Shown piece after piece: positions 36,216 to 49,000 of a stretch of DNA of 64,000 bases. The DNA comes from Ciona intestinalis (taxonomy: Eukaryota; Chordata; Ascidiacea; Phlebobranchia; Cionidae), in assembly GCF_000224145.3 (NCBI RefSeq), contig NC_020178.2:196638-260637 (forward strand), in the 5' to 3' direction. Positions within the stretch are counted from its first letter, which is position 1. The number at the start of each line of letters is the position of its first letter. Made by a program: the position numbers and the translations under genes. Below the pieces are notes generated by a model. The model saw only the letters and a list, made by a program, of their open reading frames with translations. It was not told the origin of the DNA and made no database searches.

Positions 36216-36966
36216 CTTAGCTCTACTTATCCTCGCGTGGCCGGAAACGACAGTCAGTGTTCTGTTTCACACACCTCGTGCCAGCGCAAAGTTACATATA
36301 GGTAACTGGTAAGCGGGCCCGAGGTGTAAGTCTGATAGGTCCGTTCATACGTATCATATACAGTTTTAAAACAAAAAAGTACATTTTAAATAGTATTTTC
36401 AAATACATATAATGTAATCGAATGAATGTAACTTACTTATCCTCGCGTGGCCGGAAAACAATAGTCAATATAACACTAAAATAAATGAAAGAATGAATTT
36501 CTGTTTCACACACCTCGTGCCAGCTTAGGAGTTACCACGCGTAATTTGTGTACGCGATAAGGGAGGATGAAAACAAGTACAATCTTACTACTATAGGCTA
36601 CAGCTGTCGTTTTATATTCATATTCATAACGTAAATGGGACGTATTGTTCTTTCTGTGTTGGGTGTTGTGGCTTTTGTGTGTGGTTTGCTGTGGCGTTTT
36701 TCTGCACTGTTTCTAGTTTTGCTTTCGTTGTTGATGACATTTGTGTTGAGATGATGCGTCTCGCGCTGAACCACACTTAAGCGTGATTGGTCGTCGTGGC
36801 GCGAGTGCGCCTTTTCTCCTGTTTCGTACATTCACCCTAGCGTTGTACAAGACTGGCAGTTCTCGTTGCGTTGGTGTATTACCGTGTTTAGACCGTGGTG
36901 CATTTGATTGTCGTGGTCAGAACGTTTGTGTATACGAGTGTTATCCGTAACGTTCAAATCGTTTTA

Positions 36967-37155
36967 TTATAGTAGGGTTAGGTAAGATTGGACACCTTAA
37001 GCTCTTAATAACCAAATATCCTGATCGTGCTTTAAACAATTAACAATGGAAAAGTCACGAGGATACGGTTTTCTTATACATTTGTTCTTTGTTTACTACT
37101 AACTGTGACGAGGAGAGAATGAAAAGGTGTCCCATCTCCACTACCCTACTATATT
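36967..37155. mobile_element. MITE, palindromic family
   Basis: TATAGTAGGGTTAGGTAAGA to ATCTCCACTACCCTACTATA. Confidence 0.8.
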
Positions 37156-37429
37156 ATTTCTATTCTGAATAACCACCAATGCGATTCAAAACTGCCATAA
37201 CACGTCAATCAAATTACTTAATCAGCGGATTTCTAATAAAGCAAATAGATTTTCCTTGAAAATGTGAACTACTACATTTCCCGTCTGATACGTGATGATA
37301 AAATGATGTTTTCTGCTGTACTGTTATTTTAAAATATTAAATGTCGCTTGCTTGCGTATACATACTTCAATCAATGTAACTTGCTTTATCCTCTCGTGGC
37401 TGGAAAACGACAACAATATAGTAAAAGGT

Positions 37430-37607
37430 ATGTTGTATGGTATAAAGAGGGGGGAGATCGGACACTTTTTCAACTTTTTTTCAAAATGCAAAGAATTATC
37501 AAACCGTATCCTCACGACTCCCATGGACCGTTGTTAATTGTTTAAAACACGATCAGGATATTTGGTATTATGTTCTAAAGTTGTTCCATCTCCCCCCACC
37601 CTACTAT
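37430..37607. mobile_element. MITE, palindromic family
   Basis: Left end degraded; right end CATCTCCCCCCACCCTACTA. Confidence 0.75.
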
Positions 37608-37634
37608 TTTATAATGTATATAACCATACACACA

Positions 37635-37840
37635 TAAATGTTCTGTTTCATACACCTCTTGCCTGCTTACGAGTTACCACGTATATGCAACTTTGTAGGT
37701 GAATTCTTTTTCTGTGTGGCTGATAATTTAGACAACCCATTAGTGACCACTGGGTTGAAGCAATTGCTGTTAAATGTCTTGCCCAAAGACACATGTGCCC
37801 ACAATGGTAGCAGCGACGAGCCTTGAACTCATGATACACG
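37635..37840 (-). mobile_element. SINE, reverse, tail to middle
   Basis: TTTCATACACCTCTTGCCTG to CACAATGGTAGCAGCGACGA; the tRNA-like head is cut off. Confidence 0.7.
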
Positions 37841-37937
37841 AGTGTTGTATTTCATGTTGGACACTATAGAAATATTATTAAAAACTAGTGTTCGATCATT
37901 CAATTTAAAATGCAATATAAACTTTGTTTCACCCTAT

Positions 37938-38385
37938 ACACAGGGGTGTCTGAAGTCGGAAATTTTGGCCTTCTGCTCCGCCCGACTCTGAAACTTTTGA
38001 CTTTGACTCCGCTCCTGCTCCGAAAAACAAATTGAAATTTAGTAAAATTTACTGCGTATTTATGTATTTATATATAAAATCCTTTAAGAGTGCATGTTTA
38101 AACACATGGGACTATACAAAGAAGACGAACACTTCCGCTAGGGGGCGATGACAAATTCGTTTCCCTATTCTATGGGGAGCAGTTAGTTTCACAGTTTATA
38201 CACATAAGATACAAACCCCTAACCCCTTGTAGTGTGTTTTGTGCGTTTTTTTCCGGATTTTTTAATTTAAATAATCGCAGACACCTAGCGGAAATAGTGT
38301 TTCCCATGTTATTTAAACCTGACGGCTCCGCTCCGGTTCAGCCAAAAGTAGCCAAAGTCCTCAACTCTGCCCCGTGGACATCTTT
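37938..38385. mobile_element. Possible hAT-like non-autonomous element
   Basis: Left end CACAGGGGTGTCTGAAGTCG with CTCCGCTCC repeats; right end CGGCTCCGCTCCGGTTCAGC to CTCTGCCCCGTGG. The ends are imperfectly inverted. The CAGGGGTG-type end suggests hAT, but I cannot define a target duplication. Confidence 0.35.
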
Positions 38386-38670
38386 TAACACAGACAGAAA
38401 CAACAGACAGTTTCTAGATTTGCGAAACAACCGACAATGTTTGGCAAAATAAACGGACGTTTCGGCGAAAGCAGGATTTTCAAAGGGAGTATTTTCCGGA
38501 AGCAATTAAAGTTTTATAATTTTTTACGTCTAAAACAGACGACGAAAGAAAGATAGAACTAGCCAGAAATACAAAATAACTAAATAAAAAGCGTTAAACT
38601 ACGCTGCTAAACAACTACTTCGTTTACAAGACATCGAAGTGAGCTACTCTGTTGTAAAATTTGTACTACT

Positions 38671-38740
38671 GTGATTGATTGAATAAATGAATGAATGAAT
38701 GAATGAATGAATAAATGGATAAATGAATAAATGAATGTAA
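38671..38740. repeat. Short TGAA/TGAATAAA run before a SINE tail
   Basis: TGAATGAATG units lead into GTAACTTACTTTATCCTCGC (reverse SINE tail), immediately upstream of the Arg-rich peptide gene. Confidence 0.75.
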
Positions 38741-38793
38741 CTTACTTTATCCTCGCGTGGCCGGAAAACGATAAATATTAATATTTCTTTCTG

Positions 38794-38796
38794 CAG
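38794..38796 (+). promoter_or_regulatory. 3' splice acceptor abutting the start codon of the Arg-rich peptide gene
   Basis: The sequence reads TTTCTTTCTGCAG immediately followed by ATG at 38797. Nothing separates acceptor and start codon, which makes this the strongest trans-splice acceptor candidate in the window. Confidence 0.5.
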
Positions 38797-39616
38797 ATGA
38801 ACAAGTCAGCGCTTCTATTTTTGCTTCTCGTCGGACTCATTGTCCTTAGCGAAACCACTGAAGCGAGAACAGCTTTTTTCCGTCGTCGGCATAGCTTTTT
38901 CAGACGTCGGCGTAGCCAATCCCGACGTCGCCAGTTTAGCCATTTCAGACGTCGCTATTCTGGTGGTATTCGTCGCTACGACGAAATAACTGAGAACGAC
39001 GGTAAGTTATGTAAGATATATAGTGTTTGGGGCAGGATGGGACACATTTTCGTTCTATTTTCTCGTTTTACTCGTTTTACTATCCATCTTACCCCATAGT
39101 ACTATAATGTGATTAATATATAATAGGATGGGGAAAGATGGGACACACTTAGCACATAATTTTCAAATGTCCTGATCGTGTTTTAACCGTTAACAACGGT
39201 CTACGGGAGTTGTAAGAATATATAGTGGGGTGGGGAAGGTGGGACACCTTTAGCACAAAATATATAAATATTCTGGTCGTGTTTTAAACAATTAACAACA
39301 GTCTATGAAAGTCGCGAAGACATAGTTTTATAATTCCTTGAATGTTCTTTGTTTACTACCAAAATGTACGAGAAAATAGAATAAAAAGATGTCCCATCCT
39401 GCTATAGTTTTATAATTTTTTGAATGTTCTGTGTTTACAACAAATGGGACGAGAAAATAGATTGAAAACGTTTCCAATTTTCCCCATCGATTATACAGTA
39501 GTTTTCTTTCTATTTTCTCGTTTTATTATCCATCGTGCCCCAGGATTCTATAATGTGCAATTAATATATATATGTATGCAATTTCAGCAGAAGACTTCGT
39601 CAGCCAAAGAGCTTAA
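38797..39616 (+). CDS. Small Arg-rich secreted peptide precursor, candidate antimicrobial peptide
   Basis: Two exons, 38797-39001 and 39588-39616 (phase 1), encode 77 residues. Residues 1-23 are a clear signal peptide (Leu/Val core, cleavage likely after TEA). Residues 24-60 hold 16 Arg and no acidic residue and repeat an F-x-RRR theme (FFRRRH, FFRRRR, SRRRQF, HFRRRY). Residues 61-77 are acidic (YDEITEND then AEDFVSQRA). A dibasic RR at 59-60 lies at the boundary. The start codon directly abuts the 3' splice site TTTCTGCAG, and AATAAA follows at 39666. Signal, cationic core, acidic tail is the layout of known tunicate haemocyte antimicrobial precursors. That function is inference; I recognise no named homologue. 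The intron holds MITE copies. Confidence 0.75.
39012..39550. mobile_element. Cluster of broken MITE copies in the Arg-rich gene intron
   Basis: At least three partial copies (39012, 39123, 39220 onward) nearly fill the 586-base intron. Confidence 0.75.
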
Positions 39617-39665
39617 TGGTTTATGAATTAAACCAAACATTGTAGAAATACATTGTCGAAAATGC

Positions 39666-39671
39666 AATAAA
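39666..39671 (+). promoter_or_regulatory. poly(A) signal of the Arg-rich peptide gene
   Basis: AATAAA 50 bases after the TAA at 39614-39616. Confidence 0.6.
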
Positions 39672-40085
39672 ACAAAAGCAATTTACTTGATTTTTTTTAC
39701 TCTACGATCCCGAGATGCAGTAAATACGTTGTCATTATTTTAGTTAAGCCAAGACGCATTATTGTTGCTAGTTTGAGAGAGATACCTTTGCCAATAAATG
39801 AATGTAACTTATTTGTTCTGTTACTTCTGCTACCAGGCGTAATGTAAATAACGGCTCATGGTACGAAAAACGTAGTGTATTTTCGACGTTTCGTCTGCCA
39901 CCTATAATGAACGTATTTTGTTACAAAAGTCAAACGGCATATTTTGACTTGTTTTCATAATAATTCAGCGAAAATTGCTTCGGGCGCAAAATGTACAAGT
40001 TTCGCGTTCGTGCCACGAACAGATTATTAAGCGTTCAACGTTTTAATACCGGATTTACTAGTATAACCTGCATACTATATTTAAT

Positions 40086-43000
40086 ATGAAAACAGGACTA
40101 GTTTTTCTATGCAGTTTTGTTGTGTTTGTGGTCGTACAAGGTAAGGCATATGTACTTTTACGTACAAAGACAGTAAGACGTATATGTCATACGTTTGTAT
40201 TTAAAACTTGTTTAAACTATACAGTAGGGTGGGGGAAGACGGGATACTTCTTAATTCTATTTTCTCATCCCATTTAGTAGTAAACAAAGAACATTTAAAG
40301 AATTATAAAACCGTATCCTTACGACTCCCATTGACCGTTAGTAATTGCTTAAAACACGATCAGGATATTTAGATATTATGAGCTAAAGATGTCCCATCCC
40401 CCTCACCCTACTACGATAGTAAACATTTGTTAGTAAACAAAGAGTATTTACAGAATTATATAACCGTATCCCAACGACTCTAAAAAAGCGTTGTTAATTG
40501 TTCAAAAAAACAAATAGAAAATATTAAGTATTATGCGCTAACGGTATATCCGTCTTACCCAACAGTACTATATATACTTAGGCAGCTGCCAAAATCGGAA
40601 CATTACAGCAGCGAGAGAAATTAATAGGCCATGCAGAAAAAGGTGTACACCAGGAGATAACCGTTGCAGAAATCGAAAAGTCTGTCTCTGTGACCACGAA
40701 TGCGGGTATTCGTGTATTAAAACTGGTAAGTTCCGTTGTGAGCGCATGTGTCTTTAGGCAAAACACTTAACGGCAATTTCTCTAACTCAGTGGTCACTCA
40801 TGGGTTGTTTAAATTGTCAGCCACGCATAAAAAAAGTAAAATTCCCCCAAAATAATCACCCACAAAGTAACATACGTGGTAACTCGTAAGCTGGCACGAA
40901 GTGTATGAAACAGAACACCCGTGATATAACGACTGTTGTTTTCCCTTCACGCGTGGATAAACAAGTAACATTCATTCATTTTTTTACCTGGCCGACGTTG
41001 TAACACGGGTGTTCTGTTTTACACACCTCGTGCCAGCTTACAAGTTACCACACATGCCAATCGTCATATAACGACTGTCATTGCTACGTTAAGAATAATA
41101 AAAAGTTACATTCAATTTTTCTAATTTTTACAGATAATTTCTGTGACGAACCGCCACGAATTGATAATGCTCGTCATACCGAAAAGTCCAGAATTGGCGA
41201 AACTGCACTGTTAAGCGGCCCATACCGTTACAATGACCGTGCAAGATATATATGCGATGCAGGCTTTACATTAGTACAAGATGGTAACCATATGTGCCAT
41301 GGTAGAAGGGGATGGACAGGCACTTCTATATGTGCACGTAAGTTGCTTAATGACTTAGCTTATATTTTATATACAACATGTGTGTCTTCTTATACACGAG
41401 ACGTGTATGATGTGTGCGTATTGACATCGACGTTTTTACCGCTTTTCGGCGGGAATAGGCGCCGCCAATCCCCGCGAAATTTGGTGCGAGTCCTACAGAC
41501 GGAATTCGTATGGCAATATCACGTAATGCCAGTCAAGTTATATCTGACGTACATGATGTATTCATACATCTCATGTTCACTGTCAAGTTATAACATGTTT
41601 GTCTTCTTCCACACCAGACACAAATAATGTATTCATACAGCCCACGCCCCTGCCAAAAACCTTTTTTTTTTAATTTTTAGTTTCTTGTCCAACATCTAGT
41701 ACAAGGGGAACATCTTGTAGTCAAAACTGCGTTACAAATGAAGACTGCTCATCTGGTCTGCAATGCCTATGTGATGGTAACTGTGGGCGTACATGTGTTA
41801 ACCCAGGTTAGAACCATAAATGTCACGTTTTTTTTTTTTTTTTTACAAAAAGATTAAACAAAAAAATTTCTAAAAACAATTTTTTTTTTAATAAATAATT
41901 TCCGTTTTTTAATGACTTTTTTTTGTAAAGATATATATATGTAATTTTTTTTATTGTGTTTTTTTGGGGGATGGAGTTTTAAATCTGGGGTTGTATTGTT
42001 AAAATGCAGTTATGTTTGTTGTTGTTAAAAATTATATAGGTAATTACGTAAGTGGCAACTTGTAAGCAGGCACGAGATGTATGAAACAAAACACCCGTGT
42101 TATAACGACTGTCACTGCACGGTCATGTGAGGATAAACAAGTTACACTCATTCATTTCTTGTGCATTTTTTATAGCTGTAGACAGAACATCCGTGTTATA
42201 ACGACTGTCCTTTTCTTGCTACGCGAAGATAAATAAGTTACATTCATTATTTTTTGGCTATAGACAAAACACGTATGTTATAATGACTGTGTCCGCCCTG
42301 CGAGGATAAAAAAGTTGCATTTATTCATTTTTGTTCAGTTTTTAAGCTGTAGATACAACACGTTATAACAACTGTCATTGCCACGCGAGGATAAATAAAT
42401 TACATTCATTCCATTTTTTTATTTTCTTGCTGTAAACGGAACACCAGTGTCATAGGCTATAGCGACTGTCATTGCCACCCGAGAATAAAAAAGTTGCATT
42501 CATTTACTTTAGTTTTCATTTTTATTTTTCAGTTATAAACTGTGGTGAAGCCCCTCAAGTGAGAAATGCGACACTACAGTACACAGGAGAAGGGTTAGGT
42601 CGTGTAGCAAACTACATCTGCGATAGTGGCTTCTACAGATCAAGTGGAAGCTATGCTAGGAGATGCACAGGTGCTGGCACTTGGGATGGAACTTCTCCTA
42701 CTTGCACAAGTAAGTTAAAACTAAAATTTTTTTAGCAGGATTTTTACATACAAAAATTGTTAGTTTTTATAATCTTAATAAATTGTAAGACATATACCAG
42801 TTATATTTTTGGAGGTGTGTGAAACAGAACACCCTTGTTATAACGACTGTCATTGCCCTGCCACGTGAGGATAAATAAATGACGTATGTGGTAACTCGTA
42901 AGCTGACACTAGGTCTATGAAACAGAACACCCGTGTTATAACGACTGACATTTTCTGGCCGCGCGAAGATAAAGTAAGTTACATTACATTCATTCATTCA

Positions 43001-46000
43001 TTTATTCAAACTGGCACAAGATCTATAAAACAGAACACCCATGTTATAATGACTATCATTACCCCCTAGAATAATAAACAAGTTACATTCATTCATTCAG
43101 ACTCGATATTATATTACAGGAGTAACATGTGGAGATCCTTTGCCCTCAATAGAACACACCGGCGGCCATATTTTGAATTGGGTACCAGGCCCTTATTTTG
43201 TTGGTCATGAGTTTACTTTTGACTGTGGATCATATAGACTTATAGGATCACGGGTTAGGAGTTGTCAAAATAATGGCCGATGGAGTGGCGTGCCTACTGT
43301 TTGTGACAATCGGCACACAGGTAACTTTAAAAATATAAAAAAAAATTATGATATCTTTTTTTTATGAAATTTTCTAGCACATATATATGTGGTAACTTGT
43401 TAGCGGGTATGAAGTGTATGAAACAGAACACCCATGTCATAACAACTATCATTACCCTGCCACGCTAGTATAAACAAGTTACACTAATTCATTCAGAAGC
43501 ATGAAGTATATGAAAAAAACAGAACGCCCATGTTATAACAAAAAAAATTTACAAAAGCAAAAATATTTTCTTCTTTTTAGATGACAACACTCATTGTCCC
43601 CACCCCGGTGTACCGATACATGGTTACTTGCGCAGTACTGGCAATTATGTTGTTGGCAGCATAGTGGAATATGTTTGTGACCAAGGATATTCTTTAATTG
43701 GTAAAAGACAGCAAGAGTGTTTGTATTTTCTGCAGTGGAACGGCGACGGCGCACCGTTTTGCGTAGGTCAGTTTTTTGCTACTAAGATTTATTAATGAGT
43801 CTATTGTACTTAAAGGCAATTGCTCCAACCTAGTGGTCATTAATTGATTGTCTAAATTGTCAGCCATACATAAAAAAATCCAGAAAAATAATCCCACAAA
43901 GTAACATATGTGGTAACTCGTAAGCAGGCACGAGGTGTATGAAACGGAACACCCGTGTTATAACGACCGTCATTCCCCCACCACACAAGAGTTAAAAAAC
44001 TTTTTTTAGATCCTAGATACCCAGACACCTCGAATGACGTAATTTCGATGTTGTCTCGAAACACGCAACGTATTAGAGCTACTGTGGTTGGGCCCAATGT
44101 TGGGAGATTTATTTCTGCGGGCCACAGCGCTGGCCATGAAATATACTTTGTAATTGACCTTTCGAGAAGCATTTCTGCAGATGATATTAAAAATTGTATA
44201 ATGTTTGCTGAAAAACTAGTAGAAAGGGTAAGAAACAGTATTTTATTAGATTTTTTGCAGGTATTTTTATATTTTATTTTGTTCGCGCCGTGGCAAAGTG
44301 GTTAGCGCGCCCGCCTCTAACCAGAGGTAATGGGTTTAAGGCTCATCGCTGCTATCATTGTGGGCGTATGTGTCTTTGGGCAGGACACTTAACGGCAATT
44401 GCTTCAACCCAGTGGTCACTTAAATTGTCGGCCATACAGAAAAAAAAACACCCACAAAGTTACATACGTGGTAACCTGTAAGCGGGCACGAGGTGTATGA
44501 AACAAAACACCTATGTTGTAACAACTATCATTACCCTGCCAAAAAAAGATTTAAAAAAATGATTTATATATATATATATAATTTTTTTTAATTGGATGCA
44601 TTAAAAACTTTTTTAAATTATTTTTTTATAGTTATCAGCAAATGCTACTGGAGCAATTGAATATGGTATTGTAGTGTTTGCTTCAGAGCCAGAAATCATA
44701 TTGGACACTAGAAATGACCAGCCTACACCAGAAACTGTTATACAACTGCTCAGAAATGTGTCTTTGGATTTGGGTGGGTATAAATTATTTGTAACTCGAC
44801 AGTGGGCATGAGGTGTATGAATTCACCATGTGTGTCTGGTGTATAAAAAGACACTAATGTTATAACTCAACAGTGAGCATGAGATGTATGAATTCACCAT
44901 GTGTGTCTGGTGTATAAAAAGACACTCATGTTATAACTTAACAGTGAGCATGAGGTGTATGAATATCACCATGTGTGTCTGGTGTATAAGAAGACACTCA
45001 TGTTATAACTCAACAGTGAGCATGAGGTGTATGAATACACCATGTGTGTCTGGTGTATGAAAAGACGGTAATGTTATAACTTAACAGTGAGCATGAGGTG
45101 TATGAATACACCATGTGTGTCATGGTAGTATAAAATACGGTAATGTTATAACTTAACAGTGAGCATGAGGTGTATGAATACACCATGTGTGTCTGGTGTA
45201 TACAAAGACACTAATGTTATAACCCAACAGTGAGCATGAGATGTATGAATTCACCATGTGTGTCTGGTGTATAAAAAGACACTCATGTTATAACTTAACA
45301 GTGAGCATGAGGTGTATGAATATACCATGTGTGTCTGGTGTATAAGAAGACACTCATGTTATAACTCAACAGTGAGCATAAGGTGTATGAATACACCATG
45401 TGTGTCTGGTGTATGAAAAGACGGTAATGTTATAACTTAACAGTGAGCATGAGGTGTATGAATACACACATGGTGTATTCATACACCGGTAATGTTATAA
45501 CTTAAAAAAAGACGGTAATGTTATAACTTAACAGTGAGCATGAGGTGTATGAATACACCATGTGTGTCTGGTGTATAAAAAGACACTCATGTTATAACTT
45601 GACAGTGAGCATGAGGTGTATGAATACACACATGGTGTATTCATACACCGGTAATGTTATAACTTAAGAAAAGACGGTAATGTTATAACTTAAAAGTTAG
45701 CATGAGGTGTACAAATTAAGCGCAAATGCCTGCTCTAATTTTAACTCGACAGTGAGTATGAGGTACTTTCCATTCCAGAAAATATTCGCGGTCGTATCCG
45801 ATTTGGAACTCATACTGTTGCTGCAATAAGATTAGTCAAAGAAATGATGGGAGTTTCATACAGAGATGACGGAAGAAGAGAAAGAAAACGACACTGCTTT
45901 TTTCTAACAGATGGTGGGGCATATTTTATGGTGTAGCGAACACACTTTTTTTAAAAAATAAACATAAATATGTTTTTTACATGTAAGTGTGTTTTAACAA

Positions 46001-49000
46001 CTGTTGTTTTGTCGCTATGTCACAAATATTAATAATGAAATGTGGTATATATATTTGTTTATGTTCATATGTATATAAAAATAGTGGTTATCGCGCCTGC
46101 TTGTAACCCAGAGGTTATGGGTTCAAGGCTTGTCGCTGCTACCATTGTAGGTGTATGTGTCCTTAGGCAACATACTTAACGGCAATTGCTCCAATCCAGT
46201 GGTCACTAATGGGTTGTCTAAATAGTCAGCCATATATTTTAAAAACAAAAAAACTTGTAAAATTGCATTCGCTGTTACAATTTATATCTTAATTTTGTTT
46301 ATAGGAAGACATAATGAAGGCCTAGACCCTACTACTGCCGTGAGACGTATACTAATAGAGTTTGTTGAAAATCCTCCAGAGGTATATGTATATAACAATG
46401 CTTTTTTATATAGGTGGACAAAATTCAAAAGCACATACAATACATACACCTGGCAACAACAACATATATATGAATTGTGTAAACGCTTGAAATTGCTACC
46501 ATTGTGGGCGTATGTGTTTTTTGGCAAGACACTTAACGGCAATTGCTTCAACCCAGTGGTCACTAATGGGTTGCCTAAATTGTCAGCCATATTTAAAAAA
46601 AACTATCACCCATAAAGTTATATACATGGTAACTCGTAAGGGGACACAAGGTGTATGAAACAGAACACCTGTGTTATATAACGACTGTTGTTGCCCGACC
46701 ATGCGAGAATAAATATGTTACATTCATTCATTTACCAGTGTTGCACATTTTTCAGTTTTACAGTGTCACATCATGCAAGGATTGCTCTTCAACTTTAGTT
46801 GCTGGCAACACTGCTTATGACGAACTTTTGGGTCTTGCAAATAATAAAGTGGAAAATTTTGTAAAAATTTCTGATTTTTATTCACTGCAAAAACTACTGG
46901 ACCAAGTGACAGATGCCCAAATAGGTCAATTAAAGTTTTTGTCAAATTACATTTTTTTATTTATGGATGGGGTCCTACAGTGAGGCATGTCATGGGACCT
47001 AGGATTTATGCCAGAATTGTGTATTTCATCTTACCCCACGAAACTATCCATTATTCCAAAATAAATTTCAACAAAATAAAAGTAGGTTGGGGTAAGATGG
47101 TCCAAATATTTATCCCATCTTACCCCACAGTAAAATACATTAAAAACATTTTTTGCAGATTACAGCAAGTGTGGGCAGTCTGGCGATATTAGTAGTATAA
47201 CATCTAGAGCACAAGTTGGACGCGTTTTAGGAGGTCGTAGAGCTCTCGACAGGTCCTGGCCTTGGCAGGGTACAGTTACAAAACACCTTGCAAAAGTTTC
47301 AAAGGTATTTGTATTCTATATATGTATATTATATATATATATTGGTATTGTGACAATGTACACTGTCGAGTTATAACATGAGTGTCTTCTTATACACCAG
47401 ACACACATGGTGTATTCATACACCTCATGCTCACTGTCGAGTTATAACATGAGTGTCTTCTTATACACCAGACACACATGGTGTATTCATACATCTCATG
47501 CTCACTGTTGAGTTACAGCATGGGTGTCTTCTTATACACCTCATGCTCACTGTCAAATTAATAATTTTAGACATATGGCGCTCGTGGGTTGCTGGGAGGG
47601 GGAACACTGGTAAATAATCGTTGGGTCATCACTGCTGCCCATCTCTTCAATGATATAGCTTTTGACGATCTAGTTTACTCAATTCTGGTGACTTTAGGTA
47701 AAAAAAATGTCATTTATTTTTTCTGGTGTGGCGGGGTAATGATAGTCGTTATAGCACAGGTGTTCTGTTTCATACACCTTGTGCCCGCTTTTAAAATATG
47801 AGTGTAGCTTGTTTAGCCCCGCGTAGAGGGGCAACGACATTCGTTATACATGGGTGTTCTGTTTTATACGCCTCGTACCCGCTTACAAGTTACCTTATAT
47901 GTAACTTTATATGACAGATCACATAATAGCTTCAACCCAGAAGTTGCTAATTTTCTGTCCCAATTTCCAGATAAAAAAGTTACCTACATGGTAACTCGTA
48001 AGCAGGCATGAGGTGTATGAAACAGAACACCTGTGTTATAACGACTGTCATTGCCCCGAGATTATAAAAACTTTTTATTTTTTAAATACTGTATTTATAC
48101 TGCTATTAGAATATATGATTATCTTTTTGGTTCAACAGCCACGCTTTTTAACTGGCTCTCATTTCAACACCTTTTATCCATAGCGTGTTTTAACAACTGT
48201 CATTTTGCTGTTGATTTCCGTCTCTTCATTCTTTAAATATATTAATCTACGATATCGCTTTAAAGCGAAAAAAAAAATTGTTATTATTTTTGAGAAGATA
48301 AAAATAAATTAAATTATATTTATTTTATAACACAGGGTTGTATAAAAGACCTAGAGCTCCTTCTGACCGACTACCTTCAGTTGTTAAAATTTTCCAGCCA
48401 GCAAGAGTCATAATTCACCCTGATTTTGATTTTGACACTTATGATTATGATATTGCTTTAGTAAGTAGAAATTTTTTATTTTTTTAAATTAAATTACCAT
48501 TGTGGGCGTATGTGTCCTTGGGCAAGACACTCAATTGCTTCAACCCAGTAGTCACTAATGGGTTGTCTAAATTATCAGCCATACATAAAAGGCAATCACC
48601 TACAAAGTTACATATACTCTTAAACGGGCATGAGGTGTATGAAACAGAACACCCATGTTTTAGCGATTGTCATTACTCTACTACGCCCACTAGGGTGGGG
48701 TAAGATGGGACAATTAGCACATAATATCCTGATTGTGTTTTAAACAATTAACAACGGTCTATGGGAGTTGTGAGGATACGGTTTTATAATTCTTTGAAAG
48801 TTCTTTGTTCACTACGAAATGGGACGTGAAAAAAACGGAATGAACAGTTGTCCCATTTTCCCCCACCCTACTTTTTTAAAAATAAAATAAACACATCAAA
48901 AACATTATCATTTTTTCATTTTTATTTAAGATCCAACTTGGGCAAGAAAAACAACAAAGAGGGGACCGTTGGATTAATGTTCCGAATAGTTTTGGTTGGG

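Larger units (their letters stand above)
33450..38793. other. Intergenic, divergent region between gene A and the Arg-rich peptide gene
   Basis: Filled with MITE copies, the TGAATAAA array, a possible hAT-like fragment (37938-38385) and SINE tails. A GC-richer stretch at 36600-36960 has a short hydrophobic ORF. Promoters of gene A and of the Arg-rich gene must lie here; I see no clear element. Confidence 0.55.

Noticed and set aside
36598..36831. 77-codon - strand open frame (MYETGEKAHSRHDDQ)
   Set aside because: Low complexity, no signal or splice support; kept only as part of the GC island finding.
44287..44360. tRNA gene (GTGGTTAGCGCG ... GGTTTAAGGCTC)
   Set aside because: Many diverged copies, always followed by the same middle and tail; they are SINE heads.
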